From positions 1 through 34,939 of the forward strand of contig CANGHD010000019.1 in NCBI GenBank assembly GCA_947453525.1: a stretch of 34,939 nt of DNA, in the 5' to 3' direction. The notes beneath the pieces are model-generated. The model did not search any database and was not told where the DNA came from. It worked only from the letters and a program-made list of their open reading frames with translations. The position numbers were made by a program, and so were the translations under genes. The stretch is from Paracoccaceae bacterium (lineage in GTDB: Bacteria; Pseudomonadota; Alphaproteobacteria; Rhodobacterales; Rhodobacteraceae). This document shows positions 7,738 to 15,976 of this stretch, one piece after another (the first letter of the stretch is position 1; every line of letters begins with the position of its first letter).

Positions 7738-8985
7738 TTAGTCTTGCAGCCACGTCAGAATTTCGTGAAAAATCATATCACCATCGTCGGCGCCGTGCAG
7801 GCTTTGGGCACATGCCTGTGTGAGGGCAGCCTGACGGTCGGCATCAAGGTCGTGCAAGGCCGCCGCCAGCGACTCGGTTGCCCCCACGGTCAGCGCCGCC
7901 CCGGCCGTTGCCAAAGTGGCATAGGCGGCGGCAAAGTTGGCTACGGAGGGGCCGTGCAGGATCGCACAGCCATAGCGCGCCGGCTCCCAAGGGGAATGAC
8001 CGCCACGCGGCGCCAGACCACTTCCGAATTCGAGACTGCCGCCGACATAGCAGGAACCGGCGCGGGCATACCAAAGGTCCATCTCGCCCATCGTATCGGC
8101 CAGAAAGACCTCCTCCGCCCCCGGCATCGCCCCGGACGAGCGGCGGGCCATGGTCAGACCCCTTGCCGTGATCAGCGCCGCCACCGCGTCGGCCCGGCGC
8201 GGATGGCGCGGTGCAAGAATCAAATGATCGAACCGCGCCCGCGCCGTCCTGAAGGCGTCCAGCACCACCGTTTCCTCGCCCTCATGGGTCGAGGCTGCCA
8301 GAAGCACCCGCGTTCTGGTGGCCTGAGGCGGCAGAACGGGCGGCGGCAACCGGCGGATGGCCACGGCCTTGAGGTCACAGACCGGGCGCTGCCGGTCTGG
8401 TGGCAGGCCCAAGGCCAACAATCGCTGTGCTGAGGCGGCATCCTGTGCCGAGGCCATCGCCACCACGCCCAAAGCCCCCGCCATGACCGGTTGCAACGCG
8501 GTCCAGCCCTGATAGCTGCGCTCCGACATCCGCGCACCGATCAGCGCCACCGGAATGCCCGCCCGCGCGCAAGCGGCAAAGCGGCGCGGATAGATTTCCG
8601 CCTCGACGGTCAACAACAGGCGCGGCGCCCAAACCCTCAGCACGCGCGCCAGGGGACCAGGCAGGTCCAAGGGGGCAAAGGCCGCCGTCACACGGGGCAG
8701 GTGCCAGCCCTGCACCATGGCCCGCGCCGTGGCGGTGTTGCAGGTGACCAGAACCGACAGGCCGCGATCCTCGGCCAAGAGCCGCTCCAGCACCCAGCGT
8801 GCCGAGGCGACCTCGCCATTCGAGGCGCCATGCAGCCAGATCGACTGCCCCTGCGGGGCTTGCAGATAACCCAAGCGCTCGGCCAAGGCCTGCGGCGGTT
8901 CGGCCCCTGTGATCCGGCGCCAGACCGCGACGGCCAGCATGACCAAGGGCACCAGAGGCAGCAGAAACCGGATCAAACCCCGCAT
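7738..8985 (-). CDS. waaA: 3-deoxy-D-manno-octulosonic acid (Kdo) transferase
   Basis: A 415-residue GT30-family glycosyltransferase that moves Kdo from CMP-Kdo to lipid A precursor at the inner face of the cytoplasmic membrane. The N-terminus has one membrane helix (residues 3-22). Family motifs are visible: HGASNGE (usual HAASVGE), VEAEIYPR (usual E-x-E-x-WP, with Tyr for Trp), RHPRRAD and GGHSPWEPA, the donor-binding site. Length is normal. The start ATG follows CGGAGGGTTC. The amidase gene ends 55 bases upstream, so read-through is possible but the functions are unrelated. Confidence 0.93.
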   Translation of the reverse strand: MRGLIRFLLPLVPLVMLAVAVWRRITGAEPPQALAERLGYLQAPQGQSIWLHGASNGEVASARWVLERLLAEDRGLSVLVTCNTATARAMVQGWHLPRVTAAFAPLDLPGPLARVLRVWAPRLLLTVEAEIYPRRFAACARAGIPVALIGARMSERSYQGWTALQPVMAGALGVVAMASAQDAASAQRLLALGLPPDRQRPVCDLKAVAIRRLPPPVLPPQATRTRVLLAASTHEGEETVVLDAFRTARARFDHLILAPRHPRRADAVAALITARGLTMARRSSGAMPGAEEVFLADTMGEMDLWYARAGSCYVGGSLEFGSGLAPRGGHSPWEPARYGCAILHGPSVANFAAAYATLATAGAALTVGATESLAAALHDLDADRQAALTQACAQSLHGADDGDMIFHEILTWLQD

Positions 8986-9040
8986 GAACCCTCCGAAGGA
9001 TGCTGCTGCTGTTTAGGCCGCAGCTCCGGCCTCGGCAAGG

Positions 9041-10453
9041 TTACACAATCGGAGGACGCTGGCCGGGCCAATCGGTTGCGTCATGCCATGCCTGTCCCAT
9101 CGCCAGCACGGCGGAATCGGCCCCGACCGGCCCTGCCAGTTGCATCCCCATCGGCAGGCCATTCGCCCCGAACCCCACCGGCAGCGAGAGGGCGGGCAGG
9201 CCGATCAGGCTGATCGGGATCACCACTTCCATCCAGCGGTGGTAGGTGTCCATCTTGCGGTCACCTATGCTTTGCGGCCAGCGCCATTCGACCGGGAAGG
9301 GCCAGACTTGCGCCGTGGGCAGGGCCACCGCATCGTAGATACGGAAAAGCCGCGCCATATGGGCATAGTAAGACGAGCGGATGACGCTCGCCTCATAGAT
9401 CGCCTGCGCCGACAAGGTCTGGCCCTGTTCGATTTCCCAGATCGTCTCGGGCTTCAATTGCGCGCGCTTTGCCGGGTCGACGGAGCGGTCGCGGAAGCTG
9501 TTGGCATTCAGCATCGCCCGCAGCGTCACCCAGGCATGCCAGAGCTGCTCTGCCGGGAACGGCGGCGCTATCGGTTCGACCACCGCCCCCATTTCTTCCA
9601 TCTGGCGCAGCGCGGCCTGACAAAGGTCCAATATTCCCGGCTCCATCGCATAGGCCCCGCCCCAGTCGGCGGCCCAGGCGATGCGTTTGCCTTTCAGACT
9701 TGCGCCTTGCAGGCCCGTGACGTAGTCGCCTGCGGGCCGGTCGAACGGGACCTCCGGGTTGGGGCCGGCCTGTACCTGCAGCAGGCGGGCGATGTCCTCG
9801 ATGGTGCGGCCCATGGGGCCCTCGGTCGACAGCGTGGCCAGATGGGTGTCACCCATGGCATCCGCCGGCACGAGGCCCCAGGAAGGACGAAAGCCGTATA
9901 CGTTGCAGAACGCCGCCGGGTTGCGCAGGGACCCCATCATGTCAGAGCCATCCGCCACCGGCAGCAGCCGCGCCGCCAGCGCCGCCGCAGCCCCGCCCGA
10001 CGATCCCCCGGGCGTGCGGGTCCGGTCATAGGGGTTGCGCGTCGGCCCGAAGACCGGATTGAACGTATGGCTGCCGTGGCCCCATTCTGGCGCATTGGTC
10101 TTGCCGATGAAGATCGCCCCCGCAGCGCGCATCCGCGCGGCCAGCAGATCATCCTTAACCGGAACGAAATCCTTGAAGATCGCCGAGCCCCAAGTCGTGC
10201 GCAACCCCTTGGTCGCGCACAGATCCTTGACCGCAAAGGGCATCCCGTGCAGCCATCCCGCAGGCTTTGTATCATCTGCCGCAATCGCCTGCGCCATCAG
10301 ATCATCGCCCTCGCGCAACGACACGATGGCATTGAGGTCGGGATTCACCGCAGCAATCCGCGCGAGATAGCTCGCCATCACCTCGGAAGGTGCCACTTTT
10401 CGCGCTGCCATCAGCCGCGCCAGATCGGAAGCCGAGTGCTGCCACAGGTCCAT
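9041..10453 (-). CDS. Amidase-signature hydrolase (GatA/amidase family)
   Basis: A 470-residue amidase-signature enzyme. The Ser-cisSer-Lys triad is complete: Lys76 (FAVKDLCATKG), Ser151 (PGGSSGGAAAA) and nucleophile Ser175 (DGSDMMGSLRNPA), with the usual 24-residue spacing of the two serines. The C-terminus has PALSLPVGFGANGLPMGMQLAGP, common in this family. No GatB or GatC is present, so it is an independent amidase rather than the tRNA amidotransferase. The ATG at 10453 is preferred; a TTG five codons upstream has no better ribosome-binding site. It follows a polyamine-type ABC importer on the same strand and probably hydrolyses an amide brought in by it. A hairpin pair separates it from potD. 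Confidence 0.92.
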   Translation of the reverse strand: MDLWQHSASDLARLMAARKVAPSEVMASYLARIAAVNPDLNAIVSLREGDDLMAQAIAADDTKPAGWLHGMPFAVKDLCATKGLRTTWGSAIFKDFVPVKDDLLAARMRAAGAIFIGKTNAPEWGHGSHTFNPVFGPTRNPYDRTRTPGGSSGGAAAALAARLLPVADGSDMMGSLRNPAAFCNVYGFRPSWGLVPADAMGDTHLATLSTEGPMGRTIEDIARLLQVQAGPNPEVPFDRPAGDYVTGLQGASLKGKRIAWAADWGGAYAMEPGILDLCQAALRQMEEMGAVVEPIAPPFPAEQLWHAWVTLRAMLNANSFRDRSVDPAKRAQLKPETIWEIEQGQTLSAQAIYEASVIRSSYYAHMARLFRIYDAVALPTAQVWPFPVEWRWPQSIGDRKMDTYHRWMEVVIPISLIGLPALSLPVGFGANGLPMGMQLAGPVGADSAVLAMGQAWHDATDWPGQRPPIV

Positions 10454-10488
10454 GTGCTTTGTGTCCAAATTGTCTGGGGAGTTTGTCA

Positions 10489-10548
10489 GGAGGGCCGACG
10501 GCCCTCCCGACGCGGTGCGGGGCTGGGGGGGGTGTATGCCCTCCCCCC
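10489..10548 (-). terminator. Two hairpins between potD and the amidase
   Basis: GGAGGGCCG-A-CGGCCCTCC (10489-10507) is a near-gapless palindrome, and a G6/C6 stem with a 10-base loop lies at 10527-10548. Both come after the potD stop on the minus strand. Neither has a T-run. They may end or weaken transcription before the downstream amidase, giving it a different dose from the transporter. Confidence 0.5.
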
Positions 10549-10559
10549 GTTCTGCGCCG

Positions 10560-11588
10560 TTACTTTTGCAGTTCGGTCCAGATCGCGGTGATATAGTCCT
10601 GCGCCTTGCCGGAGCAGCCCAAGAGGAAGTGACCCTTGTCCTTGAACTCGGCCGGGATGACGATTTCCGGCGCGTCCTTCATGTCGGCGGGCATGAAAGC
10701 CTCGGACCCGGAAATCCCGTTCGCATAGCGCGCGAAGGCGGAAATCAGGGCGGCATTTTCAGGCTCGGCGATGAAGTTCAGGAATTTGTAGGCGTTGTCG
10801 ACGTTCTTGGCGTCTTTCAAAAGGGCAACCTGATCCATCCACAGCGGGAAGCCTTCCTTCGGGTAGCCGTATTTCACGTCAGGGTTCGCCAGACGGGCGC
10901 GGAAGATGGCACCGTTCCAGTACAGCGACGCCACAACGTCATTGCTCGACATCTTTTCGGTCATGCCGTAATCCATCGAGACCCATTTCGGCTTCGCTTC
11001 AAGCAGTTTGTCGCGGACCTTCTTCATCAGCACCGGATCGTCCGAGCAGGGCTGACCGCCCTCATACATCGTGGCCAGTGCCAGCACGTCGTTCATTTCC
11101 GGCGTCACGTTGACTTTGCCCACCAGTTCCGGCGGCGGGTCAAGGAAGATCGCCGAAGTGTTGATGTCGCCCGAGTAGGTCTTCTGGTTCACCGCCATGC
11201 CGGTGGTGCCCCACTGCCACGGAATCGTATAGGCGCGACCCGGATCATAGGCCACGCCCATCCATTCGGGGGCGATGTTCTTGTGGTTGGGGATCTTGGT
11301 CAGATCCAGCGGCACGATCAGGTCTTTTTGCACGTAGATCTGCACGAAGTTGGCTGAGGGCACCACGAGATCAAAGCCCGAGCCGCCGGCCTCGACCTTG
11401 GCCAGGGCGGTGTCGTTGCTGTCGTAGTCGGTCACCGTGACCTTGATGCCGGTTTCGGCCTCGAATTTCTTCAGCAGTTCGGGGTTGGTATAGTCGCCCC
11501 AGTTGTACAGCTGCAATTCGCCGCCGTCCGCATGGGCAAGCCCAGCGGTGGCCAGAATCAGGGCCACGGTGGACAATATCTTCTTCAT
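10560..11588 (-). CDS. potD: Polyamine-type ABC transporter substrate-binding protein
   Basis: A 342-residue periplasmic binding protein of the PotD/PotF family. The Sec signal MKKILSTVALILATAGLAHA is followed by GELQLYNWGDYTNPELLKKF, the hallmark start of spermidine/putrescine binders. Later strings PWQWGTTGMAVN and LYWNGAIFRARLANPDVKYGYPKEG also fit. The longer open frame to 11885 is rejected because this signal peptide would be internal. The family includes binders of other amines and amine conjugates, and the two flanking amidases make a modified polyamine or amide a possible ligand (inference). It is the last transporter gene, 32 bases after the second permease. Confidence 0.92.
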   Translation of the reverse strand: MKKILSTVALILATAGLAHADGGELQLYNWGDYTNPELLKKFEAETGIKVTVTDYDSNDTALAKVEAGGSGFDLVVPSANFVQIYVQKDLIVPLDLTKIPNHKNIAPEWMGVAYDPGRAYTIPWQWGTTGMAVNQKTYSGDINTSAIFLDPPPELVGKVNVTPEMNDVLALATMYEGGQPCSDDPVLMKKVRDKLLEAKPKWVSMDYGMTEKMSSNDVVASLYWNGAIFRARLANPDVKYGYPKEGFPLWMDQVALLKDAKNVDNAYKFLNFIAEPENAALISAFARYANGISGSEAFMPADMKDAPEIVIPAEFKDKGHFLLGCSGKAQDYITAIWTELQK

Positions 11589-11620
11589 GTCGTCAGTCTC
11601 CCGGTTGGTTGTCGTTCTTC

Positions 11621-12424
11621 TCAGTCCTTCTTGCGTGTCAGCAGGAAGAATAGCGTCAGCAGGGCCACTGTCAGCGCCAGAAGCACCGTCGAAATGGCGT
11701 TGATTTCGGCTGTCACCTGCCTGCGGATCTGACCCAGCATGTAGGTGGGCAAAGTGTCCTGTCCCGCCGATTTGACGAAAACCGTGATGACCACATCGTC
11801 GAGCGAGGTCACGAAGGCCAGCATCATCCCCGCGAAGATCCCCGGCAATAACAGGGGCAAGGTCACGAAGCGGAAAGTTTGCCAACTTGAGGCGTAAAGG
11901 TCAGAAGCGGCGGTTTCCAGCGTAAGGTCCATGCCCTCCAGCCGTGCGCGGATCGGCAGATAGGCGAAGGGAATGCAAAAGGCCGCGTGGGCGGCAATCA
12001 GATAGCCCATGCCCGCGTAACCCGTGGCTTGCTTGATCATGGCGAAGAAGATCAGCAGGGCCACCGCCGAGACGATTTCCGGCACCATCAAAGGCTGGTT
12101 GATCATCACATAGATGAAGGTCTGCCCCTTGAAGGCCGCCCGTCGCGTCGTGCCAAGTGCTGCAAGTGTGGCCAGAAGCGTCGAGATCACCGCCGCCGAC
12201 AAGGCGAGGTAGAGCGAGCGGATCGTGGCATCCTTGACCGCATCATTCGCCCAAGCCACGGCATACCATTGCAGGGAAAATCCCTCCCACGAGGCGACCG
12301 ATTTGCCGGCGTTGAAGGAATAGACCACAAGCATGCCGATCGGCAGATACAGCGCCACGAAGACACCGATCGCGATCGCATTGAAGCCCGGAAGCCGCGA
12401 CAGAACAAAGCCCTTACTGGCCAT
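11621..12424 (-). CDS. potC: Polyamine-type ABC transporter permease (PotC/PotI family)
   Basis: A 267-residue inner-membrane permease with about six helices. FNAIAIGVFVALYLPIGMLV is the first helix, and the cytoplasmic EAA-loop sequence is seen as LETAASDLYASSWQTFRFVTLPLLLPGI, which couples to the ATPase. The start at 12424 (MASKGFV) overlaps the preceding permease gene by 11 bases; an in-frame ATG ten codons further upstream is less likely. It pairs with the PotB-type permease to form the channel. The C-terminus ends in a charged RKKD tail. Confidence 0.93.
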   Translation of the reverse strand: MASKGFVLSRLPGFNAIAIGVFVALYLPIGMLVVYSFNAGKSVASWEGFSLQWYAVAWANDAVKDATIRSLYLALSAAVISTLLATLAALGTTRRAAFKGQTFIYVMINQPLMVPEIVSAVALLIFFAMIKQATGYAGMGYLIAAHAAFCIPFAYLPIRARLEGMDLTLETAASDLYASSWQTFRFVTLPLLLPGIFAGMMLAFVTSLDDVVITVFVKSAGQDTLPTYMLGQIRRQVTAEINAISTVLLALTVALLTLFFLLTRKKD

Positions 12425-13325
12425 GTGTCGTCTCCCGGTTGGCATGGCGGACATAGACGAGAAGCGCGCCTGTCACGATGAACAGCAGTGTGACCGACAA
12501 TGACGCGCCCAGCGGCCAGTTGCGACCTTGCCCGAATTGCAGTTCGATGAAGTTTCCGATCATCATGTTCTTGCCACCGCCCAGCAGGCGCGGCGTCACA
12601 TAGGCCCCCAGCGAGGGCACAAAGACGAGGATGGATCCCGCAATGATCCCCGGCTTGACGATGGGCACGATCACCTTGCGCAAGACCTGAAACGGGCTGG
12701 CATAAAGGTCATAGGCCGCCTCCAGCAGCCGCATGTCGAAGCGGTCCAGCGAAGCAAACAGCGGCAGCACCATGAGCGGCAGATAAACATAGGTCATGCC
12801 GATGAAGACGGCGGTGTCGGTGTAGATCATCTCCAAGGGTTTTGAAATGATGTGCAGTTTCAACAGGATCGTATTCAGCAGACCCTCTTTCCGGATGATT
12901 TCGTTGATCGCGAAGGTACGGATCAGCAGATTGGTCCAGAACGGGATGGTGATCAGGAACAACCACAAGGCACGGGCCTTGGGGGCGCGGGTGGCGATGA
13001 ACCACGAGGTCGGAAAGCCCACCACGAAGGTGAAAACCGTGGTCAACATCGAAAGCTTGACTGAGCGCCAGAAGATCGTCAGGTTCGCATCCGCCCAGGC
13101 GAGAGTGCCGTCAAAGACGTCCTTGGTGAACAGAATGCCCTGCCACGCCTCCAGCGAAAAGCCCCAGGCGACGCCGTTGAAATCTCCCTGCGGCATGAAG
13201 GAATAGGCCACGACAATGGCCAGCGGCCCCACGGCGGCGATCGTTAGCAGCACCAAGGCCGGGGCCGACAACAGCCAACCGTTGCGGGTGGATTGGGTGA
13301 TCTGGGCTTGTTCGGCCGGGCTCAT
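12414..13325 (-). CDS. potB: Polyamine-type ABC transporter permease (PotB/PotH family)
   Basis: A 303-residue permease with about six transmembrane helices. The N-terminal GWLLSAPALVLLTIAAVGPL helix and the conserved LIRTFAINEIIRKEG loop are family-typical. The EAA-like coupling loop is LLEAAYDLYASPFQVLRKVIVPIVKPGI. Its ATG directly follows the ATPase gene stop (TGAATG), and the GGAGG for it lies inside the last codons of that gene, so the two are coupled. A TGGxKNMMIGNFIELQF-like stretch near the C-terminus is common to PotB/PotH. Confidence 0.93.
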   Translation of the reverse strand: MSPAEQAQITQSTRNGWLLSAPALVLLTIAAVGPLAIVVAYSFMPQGDFNGVAWGFSLEAWQGILFTKDVFDGTLAWADANLTIFWRSVKLSMLTTVFTFVVGFPTSWFIATRAPKARALWLFLITIPFWTNLLIRTFAINEIIRKEGLLNTILLKLHIISKPLEMIYTDTAVFIGMTYVYLPLMVLPLFASLDRFDMRLLEAAYDLYASPFQVLRKVIVPIVKPGIIAGSILVFVPSLGAYVTPRLLGGGKNMMIGNFIELQFGQGRNWPLGASLSVTLLFIVTGALLVYVRHANRETTHGQ

Positions 13326-14390
13326 TCAGTCCTCCAGAACTTGAATGGCTTCTGGCACGAAGCGCAGGCCGACCGATTGCCCCACAGCAAGCCCGGCGTC
13401 GCCCGAGGCAGGGCTTTGCAGGCGGGCCACGACTTCCGTGCCATCCAGCAGCGCGGCATGGCAATGAGTGTCGGTGCCGAAATAGACGAGATTGGTGATC
13501 TTGGCAGGCAGGGCATCCGCCTCGGTCTCGGCCACGAGGCGGACCTGTTCGGGGCGTATGGTCAAGGTCACGCGGGCGGCATTCGATGCCGGGGCCGCTA
13601 TCTTGATGCCGCAGTCCAGCCGGTAACGGTCGCCGTCGCGGGACGCGGGCAGGAAGTTGGTCTCTCCGATGAAGGATGCCACGAAGCGATTGACCGGGTG
13701 GTTGTAGATTTCCTTGGGCGGACCCACCTGCTGCAGCTTGCCCGCAGACATGACGCCGATGCGGTCGGACATGGTCAGGGCCTCTTCCTGATCGTGGGTC
13801 ACGAAAATGAAGGTGATGCCGGTCTCAAGCTGCAGCCGCTTCAACTCGATCTGCATTTCCTTGCGCAGTTTCAGATCAAGCGCCGAGAGCGGTTCGTCCA
13901 GCAGCAAGACCTTGGGCGAAGGTGCCAGAGCGCGGGCCAGCGCCACGCGCTGTTGCTGGCCTCCGGAAAGCTGGCTGGTCTTGCGGTTGGCCATGGCTTC
14001 CAGCTTCACCAGTGCCAGCATGCGGGCGGTGGTGGCCTGCACCTCGGACTTGGGGCGGCCCAGCATCTCCAACCCAAAGCCGATGTTCTGCGCGACAGTC
14101 AGGTGCGGAAAAAGCGCATAGCTTTGAAACACCGTGTTCACCGGGCGCTTGTTGGGCGGGAGGGTGGTGATGTCGGCACCTTCCAGCAGGATCGTGCCGC
14201 CCGAAGGCATCTCGAACCCTGCGATCAGGCGCAATAGCGTGGTCTTGCCGCAGCCGGAAGGGCCAAGCAGAGTGAAGAACTCGCCTTTCCGGATCTGGAC
14301 CGAGACATCATCCAACGCACGGACGGCGGTGTCGGCATGCCCAAAGGCTTTGACGACGTTCCTGGCTTCGACGGCGATGGTTTGGGTCAC
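13326..14390 (-). CDS. potA: Polyamine-type ABC transporter ATP-binding protein
   Basis: A 354-residue ATPase that energises the importer. Walker A is GPSGCGKTT, the Q-loop is in [10 protein letters not shown], the signature is [15 protein letters not shown], Walker B is [12 protein letters not shown] and the switch His is in [10 protein letters not shown]. The C-terminal 110 residues are a TOBE domain, as in PotA/PotG. The start is a GTG with GGGAG nine bases upstream. It is the first gene of the potABCD block and is preceded by the 476-residue amidase with a gap of 69 bases. Confidence 0.94.
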   Translation of the reverse strand: MTQTIAVEARNVVKAFGHADTAVRALDDVSVQIRKGEFFTLLGPSGCGKTTLLRLIAGFEMPSGGTILLEGADITTLPPNKRPVNTVFQSYALFPHLTVAQNIGFGLEMLGRPKSEVQATTARMLALVKLEAMANRKTSQLSGGQQQRVALARALAPSPKVLLLDEPLSALDLKLRKEMQIELKRLQLETGITFIFVTHDQEEALTMSDRIGVMSAGKLQQVGPPKEIYNHPVNRFVASFIGETNFLPASRDGDRYRLDCGIKIAAPASNAARVTLTIRPEQVRLVAETEADALPAKITNLVYFGTDTHCHAALLDGTEVVARLQSPASGDAGLAVGQSVGLRFVPEAIQVLED

Positions 14391-14459
14391 CGCTCACTCC
14401 CTGTATGTTTTGATCATGTTGCGCGGGGGAAAGCGACGCTTGCAAATGATTCCTTGACC

Positions 14460-15890
14460 TTATGCCACATGCGTCGGGCGGCGCGCAGCCCAAGGTTGTG
14501 CCAGTTCCAGTTCGGCGCATAAAGCGACTAATTCTTCATCGTTCCCATAGGGGGCAGCAAGGTGAATGCCGATCGGCAGGCCACCGGCTGATTGGCCCAA
14601 GGGGATTGAGGCGGCAGGCTGGCCCGAGGCGTTGAAAATGGCGCAGAAGGGGGAATAGGCGAAAACCCCTTGCGGGCCAATGCGATACCCGAGGTAATCG
14701 GCGGTGTCATGCGAGAAGCGGCCGACCTTGGCCGGGGGTTCGGCCAAGGTTGCCGACAAGAGGATGTCATAGGCTGAAAAAGCGGCAGCCATTTGGCGGC
14801 CAAAGGCGTGAATTTCACCAACTGCCTCCAGATAGCGCAATGGCGACAGGGTTTCGGCATAGGCGGTGGCCCCCCGGCTGACGCCTTCGACCAGATCGTC
14901 GGTCAGAGGGCGGCCCTTCAAGCCATTACGGACCGACAGCGCGGTGCCCATGGCCACGATATCTGTCCAGGCCCGCATCATCATCGGCACGTCGGCGTCG
15001 GGTAGGGCGGGGGTGACAAGGTGGCCAAGGTTTTCCAGCAGGCGTCCGGTGGCGCGGACGGCCTCGGCCACCTCGGGGTGAATTGGGGTGCCGGTGAAAG
15101 TTGTGTCGCAGATCGCCACGCGCAAGCGGCGCGGTGGGCGGCTGATGGCGTCGGCATGACTTTTCAACAGGGTTGGGGCGGAATAGGGCGCGCCAAGATC
15201 GGGGCCGGAGCAGGCATCCAGCATCCGGGCCGTGTCGCGCACCGAGCGGGTCAGGAAACCGTCAATCGACATGCCGGCCCAGCCTTCGCCGGAATAGGGT
15301 CCATCGGGCAGGCGGGCGCGGGTGGGCTTGAAGCCGAAGAGCCCGCAAGACGATGCGGGGATCCGCACCGATCCGCCGCCATCCGAGCCATGGGCAAAGG
15401 GCACGATCCCCGCTGCAACAGCAGCACCGGCCCCACCGGACGACCCGCCCGAGGTGTGGTCAAGGTGCCACGGATTGCGCGTCGGTCCGCCGTAAACGGC
15501 GCTTTCGGTCGCAGCGCCAATGCCGCTCTCGGGGCTGGTGGTGCGGCCGAAGGTGACCACGCCTGTGCTTGCCATACGGTCATAAATGGCGCTGTTGGCC
15601 TTGTAGACGGTATCGGCGAAGAGACGTGAGCCGTTGTGCGAGGGATAGTCCACCGCCTCGCAGCCAAGGTCTTTCAGCAGGAAGGGCAGGCCCCGGAACG
15701 GTCCGCGGGGCAGGCCTGCGGCGATGGCGCTGCGCGCGGCGGTTTCCTGCAGCAGAACCACGGCGTTCAACGCAGGGTTCAGCGCGGCGACCTTGGCCAA
15801 GGCTGCGTCCAGAAGTTCGCCGGGCGTGACCTGTCCGGAGGCCACATCGGCAGCCAGTCCCGTGGCATCCTGTGCCAGAAAGTCGATCAT
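14460..15890 (-). CDS. Amidase-signature hydrolase
   Basis: A 476-residue amidase-signature enzyme distinct from the one at 9041. The triad is Lys73 (PFLLKDLG), Ser150 (SGGSSGGAG) and Ser174 ([13 protein letters not shown]), again 24 residues apart. The C-terminal [20 protein letters not shown] is characteristic of the 6-aminohexanoate/aryl-amidase-like branch. The ATG follows AAAAGGAGAGC. It is the first gene of the minus-strand cluster, 69 bases before the ABC ATPase, so it is probably co-expressed with the transporter and acts in the cytoplasm on the imported compound. The substrate is unknown. Confidence 0.92.
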   Translation of the reverse strand: MIDFLAQDATGLAADVASGQVTPGELLDAALAKVAALNPALNAVVLLQETAARSAIAAGLPRGPFRGLPFLLKDLGCEAVDYPSHNGSRLFADTVYKANSAIYDRMASTGVVTFGRTTSPESGIGAATESAVYGGPTRNPWHLDHTSGGSSGGAGAAVAAGIVPFAHGSDGGGSVRIPASSCGLFGFKPTRARLPDGPYSGEGWAGMSIDGFLTRSVRDTARMLDACSGPDLGAPYSAPTLLKSHADAISRPPRRLRVAICDTTFTGTPIHPEVAEAVRATGRLLENLGHLVTPALPDADVPMMMRAWTDIVAMGTALSVRNGLKGRPLTDDLVEGVSRGATAYAETLSPLRYLEAVGEIHAFGRQMAAAFSAYDILLSATLAEPPAKVGRFSHDTADYLGYRIGPQGVFAYSPFCAIFNASGQPAASIPLGQSAGGLPIGIHLAAPYGNDEELVALCAELELAQPWAARRPTHVA

Positions 15891-15976
15891 CCCAAGCTCT
15901 CCTTTTGCATTTGTGCCGATGGTGGTCCGAGCGAGGCGACGCCGTCCGGCCCACTTGCGCCCCGGCCATGTCGCAT

